Of a DNA stretch of 26,741 nucleotides, positions 7,079 through 15,026 are shown one piece after another. The DNA lies in assembly GCA_028284565.1 (NCBI GenBank), contig JANQRM010000179.1, forward strand, positions 1 through 26,741. Reading direction: 5' to 3'. A program made the translations under genes and the position numbers. Under the pieces are notes generated by a model. The model did no database searches and had not been told where the DNA came from. It worked only from the letters and a program-made list of their open reading frames with translations. Each line of letters opens with the position of its first letter. Within the stretch, counting starts at the first letter, position 1. The stretch comes from Anaerolineae bacterium (GTDB taxonomy: Bacteria > Chloroflexota > Anaerolineae > Aggregatilineales > Phototrophicaceae).

Positions 7079-8083
7079 ATGAGTCAAACAATTCGGGTCG
7101 GTATCTATGGCGCATCGGGCTATGCTGGGCAAGACTTGGTAGAAATCTTGGCTGTTCATCCAAATGTCCAACTTGAATTTGCCACATCCAATACTTATGC
7201 CAATGAACCCGTTCCTCATACCGACTTACGATATATTCCATCAGAAGAAGCCACCTTTGGGGATGTCGATGTCGTCTTTCTCGCCTTGCCCCATAAAACC
7301 TCTGCACCGATTGCCAAACAGGCCCTTGATGCAGGTATAAAAGTCATTGATTTATCGGCAGATATGCGCCTCGACACAGTAGAGTACTATCAACAATGGT
7401 ACGGCTTAGAGCATCCTCACCCAGAATTGCTCTCTGCTCCTTATGGCTTGCCCGAATTCAATCGAGAAATTATTCGAGATGCTACTGCAGTCGCTGTCCC
7501 CGGCTGTTACCCCACAACTACCTTACTCGGACTCTATCCCTTGCTCCGCACGGATGGAATTGCACCCAAGACTCCCATCTTTGTAGATGCCAAATCCGGT
7601 GTGTCTGGAGCGGGTCGTGTCCCCAAACCCAACACCCACTTTGTCGAAGTCTACGGCAACATGACTCCTTACAGTCCCGGTAGATCGCATCGCCACACCG
7701 GAGAAATCGAGCAAGAAGCCCTAAAACTCAATGAACTCATCGGGCATATTATATTCGTCCCACATCTAATTCCCGTAGAGCGCGGACTAATGGCAAGCAT
7801 CTATGTCACACTCAATTACAATTTGACAGCGGACAAAGCCATCACGCTCTACAACAACGTTTATGGCGATGAACCCCTCATCGAAGTTCTTCCATTAGGA
7901 CAACAAGCCACCCTCAAGCATGTGATACGCACAAATGGCTGTGTCATCAGCCTCACTCCCGTCGAGGAACGCTATCTTCATATCACGAGTGTCACAGATA
8001 ACCTTCGTAAAGGCGCATCGAGTCAAGCCGTACAAAACTTCAATTTGATGTTTGGTTTCAATGAAACCACTGCATTACACTAG
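7079..8083 (+). CDS. argC: N-acetyl-gamma-glutamyl-phosphate reductase
   Basis: This 334-residue enzyme reduces N-acetylglutamyl phosphate to the semialdehyde with NADPH, the third step of ornithine synthesis. The Rossmann motif GASGYAG is at residues 11-17, the catalytic cysteine is C143 in PGCYPT, and the SGVSGAGR loop is at 173-180, with RSHRHTGEIEQ at 202-212 carrying the active-site histidine. Length is normal. The start is the ATG at 7079-7081, with a perfect AAGGAG 7 bases upstream. A TTG-initiated extension back to 7046 would run through the terminator stem and ribosome site and is rejected. It is the first gene of argC-argB-argD-argJ and lies directly behind the attenuator. A LysY-like role in lysine synthesis cannot be excluded by eye, but argJ in the operon favours arginine. 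Confidence 0.95.
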   Translation: MSQTIRVGIYGASGYAGQDLVEILAVHPNVQLEFATSNTYANEPVPHTDLRYIPSEEATFGDVDVVFLALPHKTSAPIAKQALDAGIKVIDLSADMRLDTVEYYQQWYGLEHPHPELLSAPYGLPEFNREIIRDATAVAVPGCYPTTTLLGLYPLLRTDGIAPKTPIFVDAKSGVSGAGRVPKPNTHFVEVYGNMTPYSPGRSHRHTGEIEQEALKLNELIGHIIFVPHLIPVERGLMASIYVTLNYNLTADKAITLYNNVYGDEPLIEVLPLGQQATLKHVIRTNGCVISLTPVEERYLHITSVTDNLRKGASSQAVQNFNLMFGFNETTALH

Positions 8084-8092
8084 GATGGCATC

Positions 8093-8836
8093 ATGCAAGT
8101 TCTTAAAATCGGCGGACACGACATCGCAGACGACACCTTCTTATGCAGACTAACCCAAGCAGTTGGCCAAGCATCCGAACCTGTGATTATTGTACATGGT
8201 GGTGGCAAAGAAATCTCCGAACTGCAGAGCAAACTCGACATCAAACCCCGCTATATCGATGGAGTTCGTATTACGGATGCTGAGGCTTTACCCATAGTCG
8301 AAATGATACTTTGCGGGATCGTCAACAAACGACTCGTCCGCTATTTCATTTCTGCAGAGGTGGATGCTATGGGCTTATCTGGGGTGGATAGAGGCTTAGT
8401 CCGTGCAACCAAGATGACACACTCCAAAATTGAGAATATGGGATACACAGGCGTGGTTTCTCATGTGAGAGGGGATGTCGTGTTGGATTTAGTTAAACAA
8501 GGTATCACACCCATCATTGCCCCGATATGCTTAGGCGAGGACAGCAATTACAACGTGAACGCCGACCACGTCGCCAGTGCAATCGCCGTTGCTACAGATG
8601 CAACCCAACTCGTTTTCCTCACCAACATCGCAGGAGTCATGCAACATGGCGAGATACATCCAGTCTTAACACCTACCGAAATCGAAACACTCATTAACCA
8701 ACAAATTATTACAGACGGCATGATTCCGAAAGTCCGCATGGCAACTCATGCACTAGAGCAAGGCGTATATGCCGTAAAAATAACCAACTTAGCAGGCTTT
8801 ATTTCAAATACAGGCACATTGATTCAAAAAGGTTAA
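8093..8836 (+). CDS. argB: Acetylglutamate kinase (short, N-helix-less form)
   Basis: This 247-residue amino acid kinase phosphorylates N-acetylglutamate using ATP. Key residues are all present: K5 in KIGG, the HGGGKE loop at 35-40, R59 in DGVRITD, the asparagines of NYNVNADHV (152-160), and K213 in GMIPKVRMA. The chain starts almost at the first catalytic strand. The N-terminal helix found in arginine-inhibited hexameric acetylglutamate kinases is absent, as in the arginine-insensitive E. coli type and in LysZ, the related kinase of the LysW-dependent lysine route. There is no lysW gene near, and argJ follows, so ArgB is preferred. An AGGATGG ribosome site overlaps the end of argC; the gap to argC is nine bases. 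Confidence 0.92.
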   Translation: MQVLKIGGHDIADDTFLCRLTQAVGQASEPVIIVHGGGKEISELQSKLDIKPRYIDGVRITDAEALPIVEMILCGIVNKRLVRYFISAEVDAMGLSGVDRGLVRATKMTHSKIENMGYTGVVSHVRGDVVLDLVKQGITPIIAPICLGEDSNYNVNADHVASAIAVATDATQLVFLTNIAGVMQHGEIHPVLTPTEIETLINQQIITDGMIPKVRMATHALEQGVYAVKITNLAGFISNTGTLIQKG

Positions 8837-8841
8837 TCACC

Positions 8842-10041
8842 ATGCAAATGACCAAACACCCGACCATCCACCACGAGCAAGAGCATGTCCTACAAACCTA
8901 TGTTCGTCCTAATTTCGTCCTAGAACGCGCCGATGGTATCACGCTCTACGATACCGATGGTAAAGCCTACCAAGATTGGGTATCGGGCATTGCCGTAAAT
9001 TCATTAGGTTACAACGATAGTGGATTAAACCAAGTTATCCATGACCAACTAGCAACCGGACTCATTCATGTCAGCAACCTCTATCACACCCAACCCCACG
9101 CCGACCTCGCCAAAGCCCTATGCGACTCCTCCTTTGCCGATAAGGTCTACTTCTGCAACAGCGGCGCAGAGGCAAATGAAGCCGCCATTAAGTTCGCACG
9201 CAAAGTCGCCTATCAGAATAATCAACATGACAAAACCAACATTGTCTGCTTCACAGGAGGCTTTCACGGACGCACAATAGGCGCACTCGCTCTCACTCCC
9301 CGCGAAAAGTACCAAGAACCCTTTAAACCCCTCATGCCCAATGTCACTGTCGCCGAATTCAACAATATCGACAGTGCCAAGCAAGCCATTACATCCCAAA
9401 CATGCGCTGTCATTGTGGAACCCATTCAAGGTGAGGGGGGGATTCATCCTGCCCATAGGGACTTCTTACAAGCTCTGCGCCAGTTATGCGATGAACACAA
9501 TGCACTATTGATATTTGACGAAATTCAATGTGGTGTCGGACGCACAGGAACGCTCTGGGCATACGAATCAACCGGAGTCATCCCCGACATCATGACCCTA
9601 GCCAAACCCCTTGCAGGGGGATTACCTATCGGCGCAGTCTTGGTGACAGAAAAAGTTGCTCAAGCGATGAAACCCGGCGATCACGGCTCGACCTTTGCAG
9701 GTGGGACAGTCGTCACCCAAGCCGCCAAATACGTCCTAGAAACCATCAATCAACCCGAATTCTTAGCCCAAGTCCAACGAGTCGGGGACTATCTACAAGA
9801 CCGCTTGAACGAAGTCAATAGCCCACACATCCAAGAAGTTCGTGGACAAGGCTTAATCTGTGCCATTGAACTCGATATCGAAGCTAGTCGTTTGGTGCAA
9901 AAAGGCTACGAAGAAGGCTTATTATTGGTCAATGCAGGGTTGCATGTGTTACGCTTTGTCCCACCACTCATTGTAACGGAAACAGATGTCGATCATTTGA
10001 TTGACCGACTCACACACATGCTGGAAGGTGTCGATGTTTAA
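8842..10041 (+). CDS. argD: Acetylornithine aminotransferase
   Basis: This 399-residue class III PLP aminotransferase converts N-acetylglutamate semialdehyde to N-acetylornithine with glutamate as amino donor. The phosphate-binding SGAE is at 107-110, GGFHGRT at 139-145, the pyridine-binding aspartate is D226 in DEIQCGVGRTG, and the PLP lysine is K255 in TLAKPLAGG. Length is usual for ArgD. A second ATG two codons downstream is an equally possible start; AAGG lies upstream of both. Five bases separate it from argB, and its last eight bases overlap argJ, so translation of the two is likely coupled. A general acetylornithine/succinyldiaminopimelate aminotransferase activity is common in the family. 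Confidence 0.95.
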   Translation: MQMTKHPTIHHEQEHVLQTYVRPNFVLERADGITLYDTDGKAYQDWVSGIAVNSLGYNDSGLNQVIHDQLATGLIHVSNLYHTQPHADLAKALCDSSFADKVYFCNSGAEANEAAIKFARKVAYQNNQHDKTNIVCFTGGFHGRTIGALALTPREKYQEPFKPLMPNVTVAEFNNIDSAKQAITSQTCAVIVEPIQGEGGIHPAHRDFLQALRQLCDEHNALLIFDEIQCGVGRTGTLWAYESTGVIPDIMTLAKPLAGGLPIGAVLVTEKVAQAMKPGDHGSTFAGGTVVTQAAKYVLETINQPEFLAQVQRVGDYLQDRLNEVNSPHIQEVRGQGLICAIELDIEASRLVQKGYEEGLLLVNAGLHVLRFVPPLIVTETDVDHLIDRLTHMLEGVDV

Positions 10042-11263
10042 GATTAAATCGGATATTGGGCGTATTCGTGGCTTTCGTGTTGCAGGGGTACACGCAGGAC
10101 TAAAAAAGAACAACGCGCTGGATTTCGCGCTCATAGCTAGTGACCGTGACTGCGTCACAGCCGGGGTCTTCACATCCAACAAAGTCAAAGCCGCCCCGGT
10201 GCTTCTCAATCAACATCGCCTGAAATCCAATCCCAGCAAAATTCGTGCCGTTGCTGTGAATACCAAAAGTGCCAATGCCTGTACTGGACAAAAGGGCTAT
10301 TACAATGCCGAAAAAATGTCGGCTCTTGTTGCAGAAGCACTGAACTGTAAGTCTGAGCAAGTGTTAGTCATGTCAACCGGAGTCATCGGCACACATCTCC
10401 CTATGGACAAAATCGCGCATGGCGTGGAACTAGCCAGTGATTCCTTGCGAGATGATTGGGAATCCACCGCTACCGCCATCATGACCACCGATACCAAACC
10501 CAAATTCGGCTCCATTCAAGTGCTAACCGCCAATGGGAATTACACGATTGCAGGTATCTGCAAAGGTTCTGGGATGATAGCCCCCAACATGGCGACCATG
10601 CTCGGCATATTTGTCACTGATGCTCGACTGACACCTGCTGTAGCGAATCAATTGCTCGTTGATGCCAGCGATAAGAGCTTCAATCGAATCGTGGTCGATG
10701 GCGATACCAGTACTAATGATATGGTCGTGATGATGGCAAACGGCGCGAGTCAAGTCGCCATTGAAACGGATGCCGACATCAAACAATTCCGTCGTCTCCT
10801 GACTCTTCTGTCCCAATCCCTCGCACGTAAGGTGGTCCGCGATGGAGAAGGGGCAACCAAGTTCATCACTCTCGATATTCGCAATGCCGAATCCGAAGCA
10901 GATGCCAAAAACATTGGACACACTATTGCGACCTCCGCATTGACCAAAACCGCCTTCTACGGCAGTGATGCTAATTGGGGACGAATTGTTGCCTCAGCCG
11001 GACGTGCCAATGTTCCCTTCAATCCAGATACAACCTCCCTGTGGATTAGCCCAAGTGAAATGGTGTATGAAGACGACTTAGGCTTACTCATCTTCCAAAA
11101 CGGTACACCAAGCGATTACTTTGAACGCGAAGCCTCTGCCATCATGAAAGAGGAGTCCATCTACATCACATTAGATTGTGGCTTAGGGGATGGACAAGCG
11201 ACCATCTGGACTTGCGACCTGAGTCATGAATACGTCACCATCAACGCCGACTATCGCACATAA
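10034..11263 (+). CDS. argJ: Ornithine acetyltransferase / glutamate N-acetyltransferase
   Basis: A 409-residue ArgJ moves the acetyl group from N-acetylornithine to glutamate, closing the cyclic pathway and removing the need for a separate deacylase. The precursor self-cleaves between A187 and T188 in NMATMLGIFVTD; T188 then becomes the N-terminal nucleophile of the beta chain. The conserved VDGDTSTNDMV follows at about 221-231. The start is the ATG at 10034-10036, with GGAAGGTG three bases upstream; it overlaps the argD stop by eight bases. A GTG-initiated extension to 10001 is rejected because it only reads argD in another frame. Whether the enzyme also uses acetyl-CoA (bifunctional) cannot be judged here. 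No clear T-tract terminator follows. Confidence 0.95.
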   Translation: MFKIKSDIGRIRGFRVAGVHAGLKKNNALDFALIASDRDCVTAGVFTSNKVKAAPVLLNQHRLKSNPSKIRAVAVNTKSANACTGQKGYYNAEKMSALVAEALNCKSEQVLVMSTGVIGTHLPMDKIAHGVELASDSLRDDWESTATAIMTTDTKPKFGSIQVLTANGNYTIAGICKGSGMIAPNMATMLGIFVTDARLTPAVANQLLVDASDKSFNRIVVDGDTSTNDMVVMMANGASQVAIETDADIKQFRRLLTLLSQSLARKVVRDGEGATKFITLDIRNAESEADAKNIGHTIATSALTKTAFYGSDANWGRIVASAGRANVPFNPDTTSLWISPSEMVYEDDLGLLIFQNGTPSDYFEREASAIMKEESIYITLDCGLGDGQATIWTCDLSHEYVTINADYRT

Positions 11264-11416
11264 TTCCAAAGGTTTGGCTCTTGTTAGGAATGGCTAGCCA
11301 AATGCATACTCATTTGCATCACCGTTCAATACCATTTTGTGATACGCTGAATAGGTAGTTCGTATTCATAGCAACTTCAAAAGCTGACTCGCTGATGGTT
11401 GAGAGTTAACAATCTA

Positions 11417-11434
11417 ATGACTGAATTCTGTCAT
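11417..11434. repeat. 18-bp near-perfect palindrome
   Basis: ATGACTGAATTCTGTCAT is symmetric around GAATTC except for one T-T pair on each side of the centre. It could bind a dimeric regulator or be chance; 1 of 18 symmetric positions pairs wrongly in each half. Confidence 0.5.
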
Positions 11435-11497
11435 CTGAAATCTAAATCAAACTCAAATTTAACTTTAAACCACCACACGTCGGTAACGCCCTTGCCA

Positions 11498-11530
11498 ACC
11501 GCCGAAAACATATATTGCACCGCCGGCGGT
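11498..11530. repeat. GC-rich palindrome and stem-loop (ACCGCC/GGCGGT)
   Basis: ACCGCCGGCGGT at 11519-11530 is a perfect 12-bp palindrome. Its right half CGGCGGT (11524-11530) can also pair with ACCGCCG at 11498-11504 across a 19-base loop, so two exclusive structures are possible. The surrounding DNA is AT-rich, which makes the element stand out. Confidence 0.55.
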
Positions 11531-11561
11531 AAAAGCTTCACATACAGTTCCCTAACCAAAT

Positions 11562-11588
11562 GCTAACGATGTAAAGGCATAGCTAACG
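11562..11588 (+). repeat. Direct repeat GCTAACG, 20-bp period
   Basis: GCTAACG occurs at 11562-11568 and 11582-11588, start to start 20 bases, close to two helical turns. A third partial copy, GCTAAC, is at 11610-11615 within the first codons of the following gene. The spacing is what a regulator bound on one face of the helix would need, but it may be coincidence. Confidence 0.4.
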
Positions 11589-11607
11589 CTAGTTCGAGGT
11601 CAATCTG

Positions 11608-12255
11608 ATGCTAACTACACAAGAACATCTGAATCTTCAAATACGGGACAAAGCCGTCGAGATCGCCAAATTGCTCATGCGTCGCCCCATCACTGAAGAA
11701 ATTGCCCTGCAAGTTGATGCGATCGAAGGCTTAGATCATTTGGATATTACGGATGGCGAATGGGTTGGTTTTGATAAATTAGACGCAGGGGGACAGGAGT
11801 ATATGGGAGGCGAAGAACATGGTTGGATAGAAGCTATCTTGGTGAGTTTGTTAACAGTATGGGCTTTAGAAAATGATACAGGTCGTGTCTATCCGGGCGA
11901 TACAAACTTCATAATAGATGGCAAACCCGGTCAGATTCACATTCGGCGCAAGCCCGATGTTGCCTTTGTCATCAAAGCGCGCGTTCAAAAGACACAAGGT
12001 TACTATGTTGGCGCACCCGATATTGCTATTGAAATTATGTCGCCATCGGATCGAATCGCCGACATCAACAAAAAAACAAACGAATACTTGCGCTTTGGAG
12101 TTCAACAAGTCTGGCAAGTCAGCCCACAGGCGCAACAAATCACCATTCACTTTGCGGATAAAACCAGCAAAACCTACGACAAAGACGATACACTCATTGG
12201 CGAAGACGTTATTGAAGGCTTTGAATTACACGTCAACAAGCTATTCGAGGCGTAA
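11608..12255 (+). CDS. Uma2 family (DUF820) nuclease-like protein
   Basis: A 215-residue protein of the Uma2 family, which has a PD-(D/E)XK restriction-endonuclease fold. The pattern is clear: EHGWIEAILVSLL at about 70-82, RRKPDVAFV at 113-121 with the likely metal-binding D117, then PDIAIEIMSPSDR at 137-149 with E142, and the helix KKTNEYLRFGVQQVWQVSP at 155-173 with the lysine. The family is common in multicopy in cyanobacteria and Chloroflexota; its natural target is not established, and it is not usually next to a methyltransferase. None is seen here either. The next gene starts two bases after its stop, so the pair is co-transcribed. I see no strong ribosome site before the ATG at 11608. 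Confidence 0.88.
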   Translation: MLTTQEHLNLQIRDKAVEIAKLLMRRPITEEIALQVDAIEGLDHLDITDGEWVGFDKLDAGGQEYMGGEEHGWIEAILVSLLTVWALENDTGRVYPGDTNFIIDGKPGQIHIRRKPDVAFVIKARVQKTQGYYVGAPDIAIEIMSPSDRIADINKKTNEYLRFGVQQVWQVSPQAQQITIHFADKTSKTYDKDDTLIGEDVIEGFELHVNKLFEA

Positions 12256-12257
12256 AT

Positions 12258-13047
12258 ATGGTCTCTAACATCCGCTTTGCTCTCACAAGAAACCCCATGC
12301 AAATCGTCTGGCGTTATATCTTCGCTTTACTAGGTGGAGGCATAGGCTTCGGTCTTTACACCTTCTTATCTTTTTGGATATAGGCACACAACAGTCTATT
12401 GCACGTATTAGCAATTCGCTGATGATTGGCTTGTTCATCGGACACCTTTATGCTTTTATCACGCTATTCTCTGGCGAATATATCTGTCGCTTAGAAGGGA
12501 TTTGGAATCGCCCAATCCGCTTGATAGTAGGTCTTGTCGTCGGTACGCTTCTAGGTGGCTTGACATGGTATCTTTACCATGTTTTTTGGCTATTTGTACC
12601 GGATAAGGCTCCTTTATATATGTTGTTTGGTGGGTTCGGTTTATCCATCGGTCTCGTGTTACAGGCTGTAATTCAATTAAAAGGGTGGGTTGGCTTTTTG
12701 ATTTCTTTCATTGCTATATTTTCGACGATTGCGTTCACGTATGATATTCCGTCCAATCTAGATTTTGAAAACTATTTGATCGCTTTTAATGCAGATGCTA
12801 CTCTGCCTTGGTGGGCGATTACGGCTATTTTTCCCTTCTTCTTCGCTCTAGGGGGACACGCGCAAGCCTTGACACAAGATATTCGCGTGTACTGAGTCAT
12901 CAAACGCAACAAGAAAAACCCAAGCATAAAGAATTATCTCAACCAGCACATGATGAAATTGACTATTCCGAAGATGACAAAATCCACGATACCCACTATG
13001 TCTATGAAGCAGAAGAGGCGAACCAATACCTCACGCAATCGAATTGA
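12258..13047 (+). pseudogene. Multi-pass membrane protein gene broken by two frameshifts
   Basis: Three frames read as one protein. Frame A (12258-12383) gives 41 residues ending in a membrane helix, then TAG. Frame B (from 12374, TGA at 12893-12895) continues with about five more hydrophobic helices. Frame C (to the TGA at 13045-13047) adds a hydrophilic, Glu/Asp-rich tail (for example HDEIDYSEDDKIHDTHYVYE) that looks coded. Each join needs one extra base. A T added to the T5 run at 12371-12375 joins A to B. A G added to the G5 run at 12851-12855 joins B to C. The repaired product would be about 263 residues. Both breaks lie in homopolymers, so base-calling error is as likely as real decay. 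Function is unrecognised. The start is two bases past the Uma2 stop. Confidence 0.65.
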
Positions 13048-13158
13048 TTTTCGTGATAAACCATCCGATTTTGGGCGTTATGGGACAGGAAAAGTACCAA
13101 TTCCGATGCAATATTGACAGCTTTCTCCAACTCAAAAGATGCTTTTGTTGTGGGTTGT

Positions 13159-14928
13159 TCAATGTTCGCTTGCACTATTCTCCACAATCGGCTCACTCGG
13201 ATGATAATCATCCAAAATCGCACCCCCGATAAACTCACGTAATAACGATGTATCAGGAATCATGGCTTGCTGGTGGGATGGCAAAGGCTGTACCCATGTC
13301 AAAAAGGAGAGCAAACGATTGGCTTCGATATGCTGTGGGGTATTATTCGCTACTTGCAGCAGTAAGGGCGTAGCAAGGGGCTTCAACGCCGCAAGTTCAT
13401 AGACCAAGGCTGAGTTAAAGAGCGCATCAGCATTCTCTTGATAAGGGAAGATATTGCGTTTCTCACCCCGTCGCACACTACGCCATCTTGCAAGGGTATC
13501 GGATGCCGAATAACCGCGTGTACGGGCATCACGCACAATGCGTCTGAGTAAGCGAACATCCGTCGTTGGGACCCGGTTATGATTATCTATGTTGAGTTGG
13601 GTCATCGCAGAGACATACACGCGGAAAATCGCATCTTTGGGGATGTCAGGTACAAGGTCGGGATTCAAGCCATGAATGCCCTCTAGGATGATGATTTGGT
13701 TGTCTTTGAGCTGTGCCAAACGTCCCGGTTCACTCGTTCCTGTGAGGAAATCGAATTTCGGGAGACGTATCTTTTGTCCATCCATCAACTGCACAAGATG
13801 CTCATTAAACAGAGGGAGATTGAGAGCATGGAGAGACTCAAAATCATAATCGCCATGTTCATCGCGTGGGGTGAGTTTGCGGTCAACAAAATAATTGTCC
13901 ATCTCTAGCGTGAACGGACGCAAACCATTCGCCAATAACTGGATAGCCAGACGTTTAGCAAAGGAGGTTTTACCAGAGGATGAGGGACCCGCAATCAAAA
14001 CAACCCTCGCGCCTAGTTCCGTATGCTTTCGGCAGATGTCACTGGCGATATAAGCAATATTTTGTTCATGCAGGGCTTCTGCTACGAGGATAAGCTCTTG
14101 CGTTTGATTGTTGAGGACACGTTCATTCAGTCGTCCAATGTCTTCCACTTCCATCTTTTCGAGCCATTCATCGGCTTGATGAAAGACTTTGCTAAGTTTG
14201 TGAAAGGTCTTAATCTCTTCCAGTTGATTGGGGTTATGTTGCCGTGGATATTGCAGAATAAATCCACCCTCAACATGAATGAGCTTAAAGAGGTGTAAAT
14301 AACCCGTAGAGGGAACCATGTAGCCATAGTAATAATCGGCACGTTCTCGCAAGGTGTACAAGGTCAATTCATCACGTTGACGGAATTGCAATAATCGCAC
14401 TTTGTCATGGTCGCCTCGTTGTTGAAACAATGCGATGGCATCGCTCAGTTTGACGATTTGCTTCCGAATAGGGTCATTGAGTTCGACAAGAGCTTGCATC
14501 TTGTCTTCAAGTTGTTGGACTTCATTTGATGTCAGAGGTGCGCGATTTTCTAATTCACAATAAAAACCACCATCGGGGACAGCATAATTGACAGTGACAT
14601 GCACACCATTCCATAGCTCACTTACCGCAGTCGTGAGGAGTAACACAAGTGAACGACGATAGATCCGCCCACCGTCACTACTATCTCGAAAAATGGGTAT
14701 GATTTGGGCATCTTGCTCGGTAACATAAGTCAGCTCGCGGAGCTTACCATTACAAATGGTGGCAATGACCTGTCGTTCTGCGTCGATAATTCGTAACGCT
14801 GATGCGCTATTTAGGAAGGATTCCAGGGATGTTTCGATTGCACCTTCGAGTATATCGCCAGTTGGAAATGTGATTTGAACTGTTTGTCTTGGCGTTGTCT
14901 TTTGAATCTGATGAATTACTGATGTCAT
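13159..14928 (-). CDS. Nucleoside (uridine-type) kinase with N-terminal TGS and tRNA-SAD-like domains
   Basis: A 589-residue three-part protein. Residues about 15-80 look like a TGS domain, and about 90-215 resemble the second additional (SAD) domain of threonyl-/alanyl-tRNA synthetases (VTVNYAVPDGGFYCELE, then RADYYYGYMVPSTGYLHLFKL). A phosphoribulokinase/uridine-kinase P-loop domain follows from about 305, with Walker A GPSSSGKT at 314-321 and the LEMDNYFVDR segment at 341-350. This architecture is known from Thermotoga-type uridine kinases and is common in Clostridia and Chloroflexota. The reaction is likely ATP-dependent phosphorylation of uridine/cytidine for salvage; the role of the tRNA-synthetase-like half is not understood. 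The ATG at 14926-14928 has AAGG directly against it, too close for a normal ribosome site, so the exact start is less certain than the call. Confidence 0.87.
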   Translation of the reverse strand: MTSVIHQIQKTTPRQTVQITFPTGDILEGAIETSLESFLNSASALRIIDAERQVIATICNGKLRELTYVTEQDAQIIPIFRDSSDGGRIYRRSLVLLLTTAVSELWNGVHVTVNYAVPDGGFYCELENRAPLTSNEVQQLEDKMQALVELNDPIRKQIVKLSDAIALFQQRGDHDKVRLLQFRQRDELTLYTLRERADYYYGYMVPSTGYLHLFKLIHVEGGFILQYPRQHNPNQLEEIKTFHKLSKVFHQADEWLEKMEVEDIGRLNERVLNNQTQELILVAEALHEQNIAYIASDICRKHTELGARVVLIAGPSSSGKTSFAKRLAIQLLANGLRPFTLEMDNYFVDRKLTPRDEHGDYDFESLHALNLPLFNEHLVQLMDGQKIRLPKFDFLTGTSEPGRLAQLKDNQIIILEGIHGLNPDLVPDIPKDAIFRVYVSAMTQLNIDNHNRVPTTDVRLLRRIVRDARTRGYSASDTLARWRSVRRGEKRNIFPYQENADALFNSALVYELAALKPLATPLLLQVANNTPQHIEANRLLSFLTWVQPLPSHQQAMIPDTSLLREFIGGAILDDYHPSEPIVENSASEH

Positions 14929-14985
14929 CCTTATGTATCCTTAATGGAAACTGGGTCGTGAAATTCCATTGTACAGGCAAGTTTG

Positions 14986-14994
14986 TGTTATAAT
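14986..14994 (+). promoter_or_regulatory. Extended -10 promoter of the FHA gene
   Basis: TGTTATAAT matches TGn plus a perfect TATAAT, 32 bases before the ATG at 15027. No good -35 box is at the usual distance, which is common for extended -10 promoters. On the other strand a TACAAT (14973-14968) may serve the divergent kinase gene. Confidence 0.55.
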
Positions 14995-15026
14995 ATTAAT
15001 TGTAAGGTTAATAGTGGATACCTGCT

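Larger units (their letters stand above)
11264..11607 (+). other. 344-base intergenic stretch with inverted and direct repeats
   Basis: No reading frame, RNA gene or mobile element can be supported here. It holds a 7-bp inverted repeat TTTGGCT/AGCCAAA (11273-11279 and 11296-11302) shortly after argJ, without a T-tract, so termination there is uncertain. Further on are an interrupted palindrome (11417-11434), a perfect GC-rich palindrome (11519-11530) and a pair of GCTAACG repeats (11562-11588), listed separately. Their clustering before the Uma2-like gene suggests a regulatory region. Confidence 0.6.

Noticed and set aside
8093..8836. LysZ (LysW-dependent lysine kinase) in place of ArgB
   Set aside because: Short length fits both, but there is no lysW or lysX nearby and argJ lies in the same operon.
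11273..11319. Terminator after argJ
   Set aside because: Inverted repeats TTTGGCT/AGCCAAA and ATGCA/TGCAT are present, but no T-tract follows either one.
11608..12255. Restriction-modification system around the Uma2-like gene
   Set aside because: There is no methyltransferase or specificity gene beside it; Uma2 genes usually stand alone.
13180..13190. DnaA box near the apparent skew change
   Set aside because: TTCTCCACA differs from TTATCCACA at one base, is single, lies inside the kinase gene and has no neighbours.
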